Positions 63,848 through 64,000 of a stretch of DNA of 64,000 nucleotides are shown here, one piece after another (position 1 is the stretch's first letter; the number at the start of each line of letters is the position of its first letter). The notes under the pieces were generated by a model. It saw only the letters and a list, made by a program, of their open reading frames with translations. It did no database searches and had not been told where the DNA came from. The translations under genes and the position numbers were made by a program. Source of the DNA: Cavia porcellus (lineage: Eukaryota > Chordata > Mammalia > Rodentia > Caviidae); assembly GCF_034190915.1 (NCBI RefSeq), contig NW_026947543.1, forward strand, positions 682,001 through 746,000, in the 5' to 3' direction.

Positions 63848-64000
63848 GTTGCCAGGCAACCACACTGGGCTGAGATTGGCTGAACATCACTGTGAGCTGG
63901 ATTTTAGGCTCTAGGTTTGGAAATTTAAAAGACTGGAGTAGTCAAGTTTGGAACACATCGACCACAGACAGACCAAAAGGTCTTTCAATTAATTCCCTCC
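63848..64000 (+). promoter_or_regulatory. Candidate RFX/NF-Y promoter, unit M17, truncated
   Basis: Only the first palindromic X-box (63848-63860) and its CCAAT partner are inside the window; the core promoter lies beyond 64,000. Confidence 0.4.

Larger units (their letters stand above)
1..64000 (+). repeat. Macrosatellite array, unit about 3.87 kb, 16 full copies plus one partial
   Basis: The same landmarks recur in the same order and orientation every 3,865-3,876 bp from the first to the last base: the acceptor-like site, the A-rich tract, a SINE, two X-box modules, the TATA-like box and the splice-like sites. No unit is inverted and no unique sequence interrupts the array, so both ends lie outside the window. 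Copies differ by scattered substitutions and indels of a few bases. Unit phase is arbitrary; I count from base 1. I do not recognise the unit as a named satellite. The B1-type SINE in every copy suggests a rodent. Confidence 0.97.
61954..64000 (+). repeat. Unit M17 (type e), truncated by the window end
   Basis: The first 2,047 bp of a further unit. It contains the acceptor-like site, the A-rich tract, the B1 and the first palindromic X-box, and ends inside the second half of the internal duplication. Private marks are ACTACAGTTTC near 62,410, a 1-bp loss in AAGAACTAGAGG near 62,542 and GGCTGATGTGG in the B1. Confidence 0.94.

Noticed and set aside
1..64000. CRISPR array, bacterial operons or a prophage
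   Set aside because: The repeat unit is far too long, there are no long bacterial-type genes or ribosome binding sites, and a rodent-type SINE is present.
1..64000. Centromeric satellite
   Set aside because: The unit is far longer than typical centromeric monomers, and I saw no CENP-B box-like motif. A long, SINE-bearing, promoter-bearing unit fits a macrosatellite or amplified gene cluster better.
1..64000. Endogenous retrovirus or LINE-1 as the repeat unit
   Set aside because: No long terminal repeats, no reverse transcriptase motifs and no long frames were seen in the unit on either strand.

Overview
The whole window is the interior of one tandem array, a macrosatellite. A unit of about 3.87 kb is repeated head to tail 16 full times, plus a 17th cut off by the window end. 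No unique flanking DNA is visible on either side. I set the unit boundary at the phase of base 1, so unit starts are 1, 3871, 7746, 11619, 15495, 19360, 23230, 27105, 30978, 34850, 38724, 42598, 46469, 50340, 54211, 58083 and 61954 (M1 to M17). Full units range from 3865 to 3876 bp. Each carries the same old, diverged 7SL-derived SINE that reads as a rodent B1 element. With the AT-rich, CpG-poor composition and eukaryotic-type splice, promoter and poly(A) motifs, this points to a rodent nuclear genome. I cannot name the species, chromosome or locus.

Layout of one unit (phase = position in M1): a pyrimidine-rich splice-acceptor-like site near 48; an acceptor/donor juxtaposition near 447; an A-rich tract with AATAAA near 517; the B1 at 948-1105; an internal tandem duplication of about 321 bp (1630-1953 and 1954-2280), each half carrying the palindromic RFX X-box GTTGCCAGGCAAC plus inverted CCAAT boxes; a third X-box (GTTGCCATGGAGAC), a TGAGTCA site and a TATA-like TTTAAATA at 2325-2377; then donor- and acceptor-like sites at 2852/2853, 3221/3222 and 3259/3260. 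In order these fit a promoter that could drive a short three-exon transcript starting in one unit and ending at the AATAAA of the next. No reading frame in the unit looks protein coding: the longest is 110 codons (in M4 only), many begin at GTG rather than ATG, and several are broken by stops or indels in other copies. A non-coding or barely coding transcript is the more likely product if the unit is expressed.

At the scale of the array there is higher-order structure. M1 to early M3 is repeated almost base for base as M6 to early M8, 19,359 bp downstream (three substitutions noticed in about 11.1 kb). M1, M3, M6, M8 and M10 are one sequence type (a); M2, M7, M9 and M11 another (b); M4 and M5 two further types (c and d); M12-M17 a fifth family (e). 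Within the last family, 45,590-57,638 is a 3,871-bp period in which I found no difference between copies. The array therefore looks young and actively homogenised by unequal exchange or gene conversion, although collapse or expansion errors in assembly cannot be excluded from sequence alone.

The main candidate for something new is functional: the array is a long series of regularly spaced RFX plus NF-Y-type promoter modules (three X-boxes per 3.87 kb, 49 in the window), with the palindromic X-box core unchanged in all 33 occurrences.
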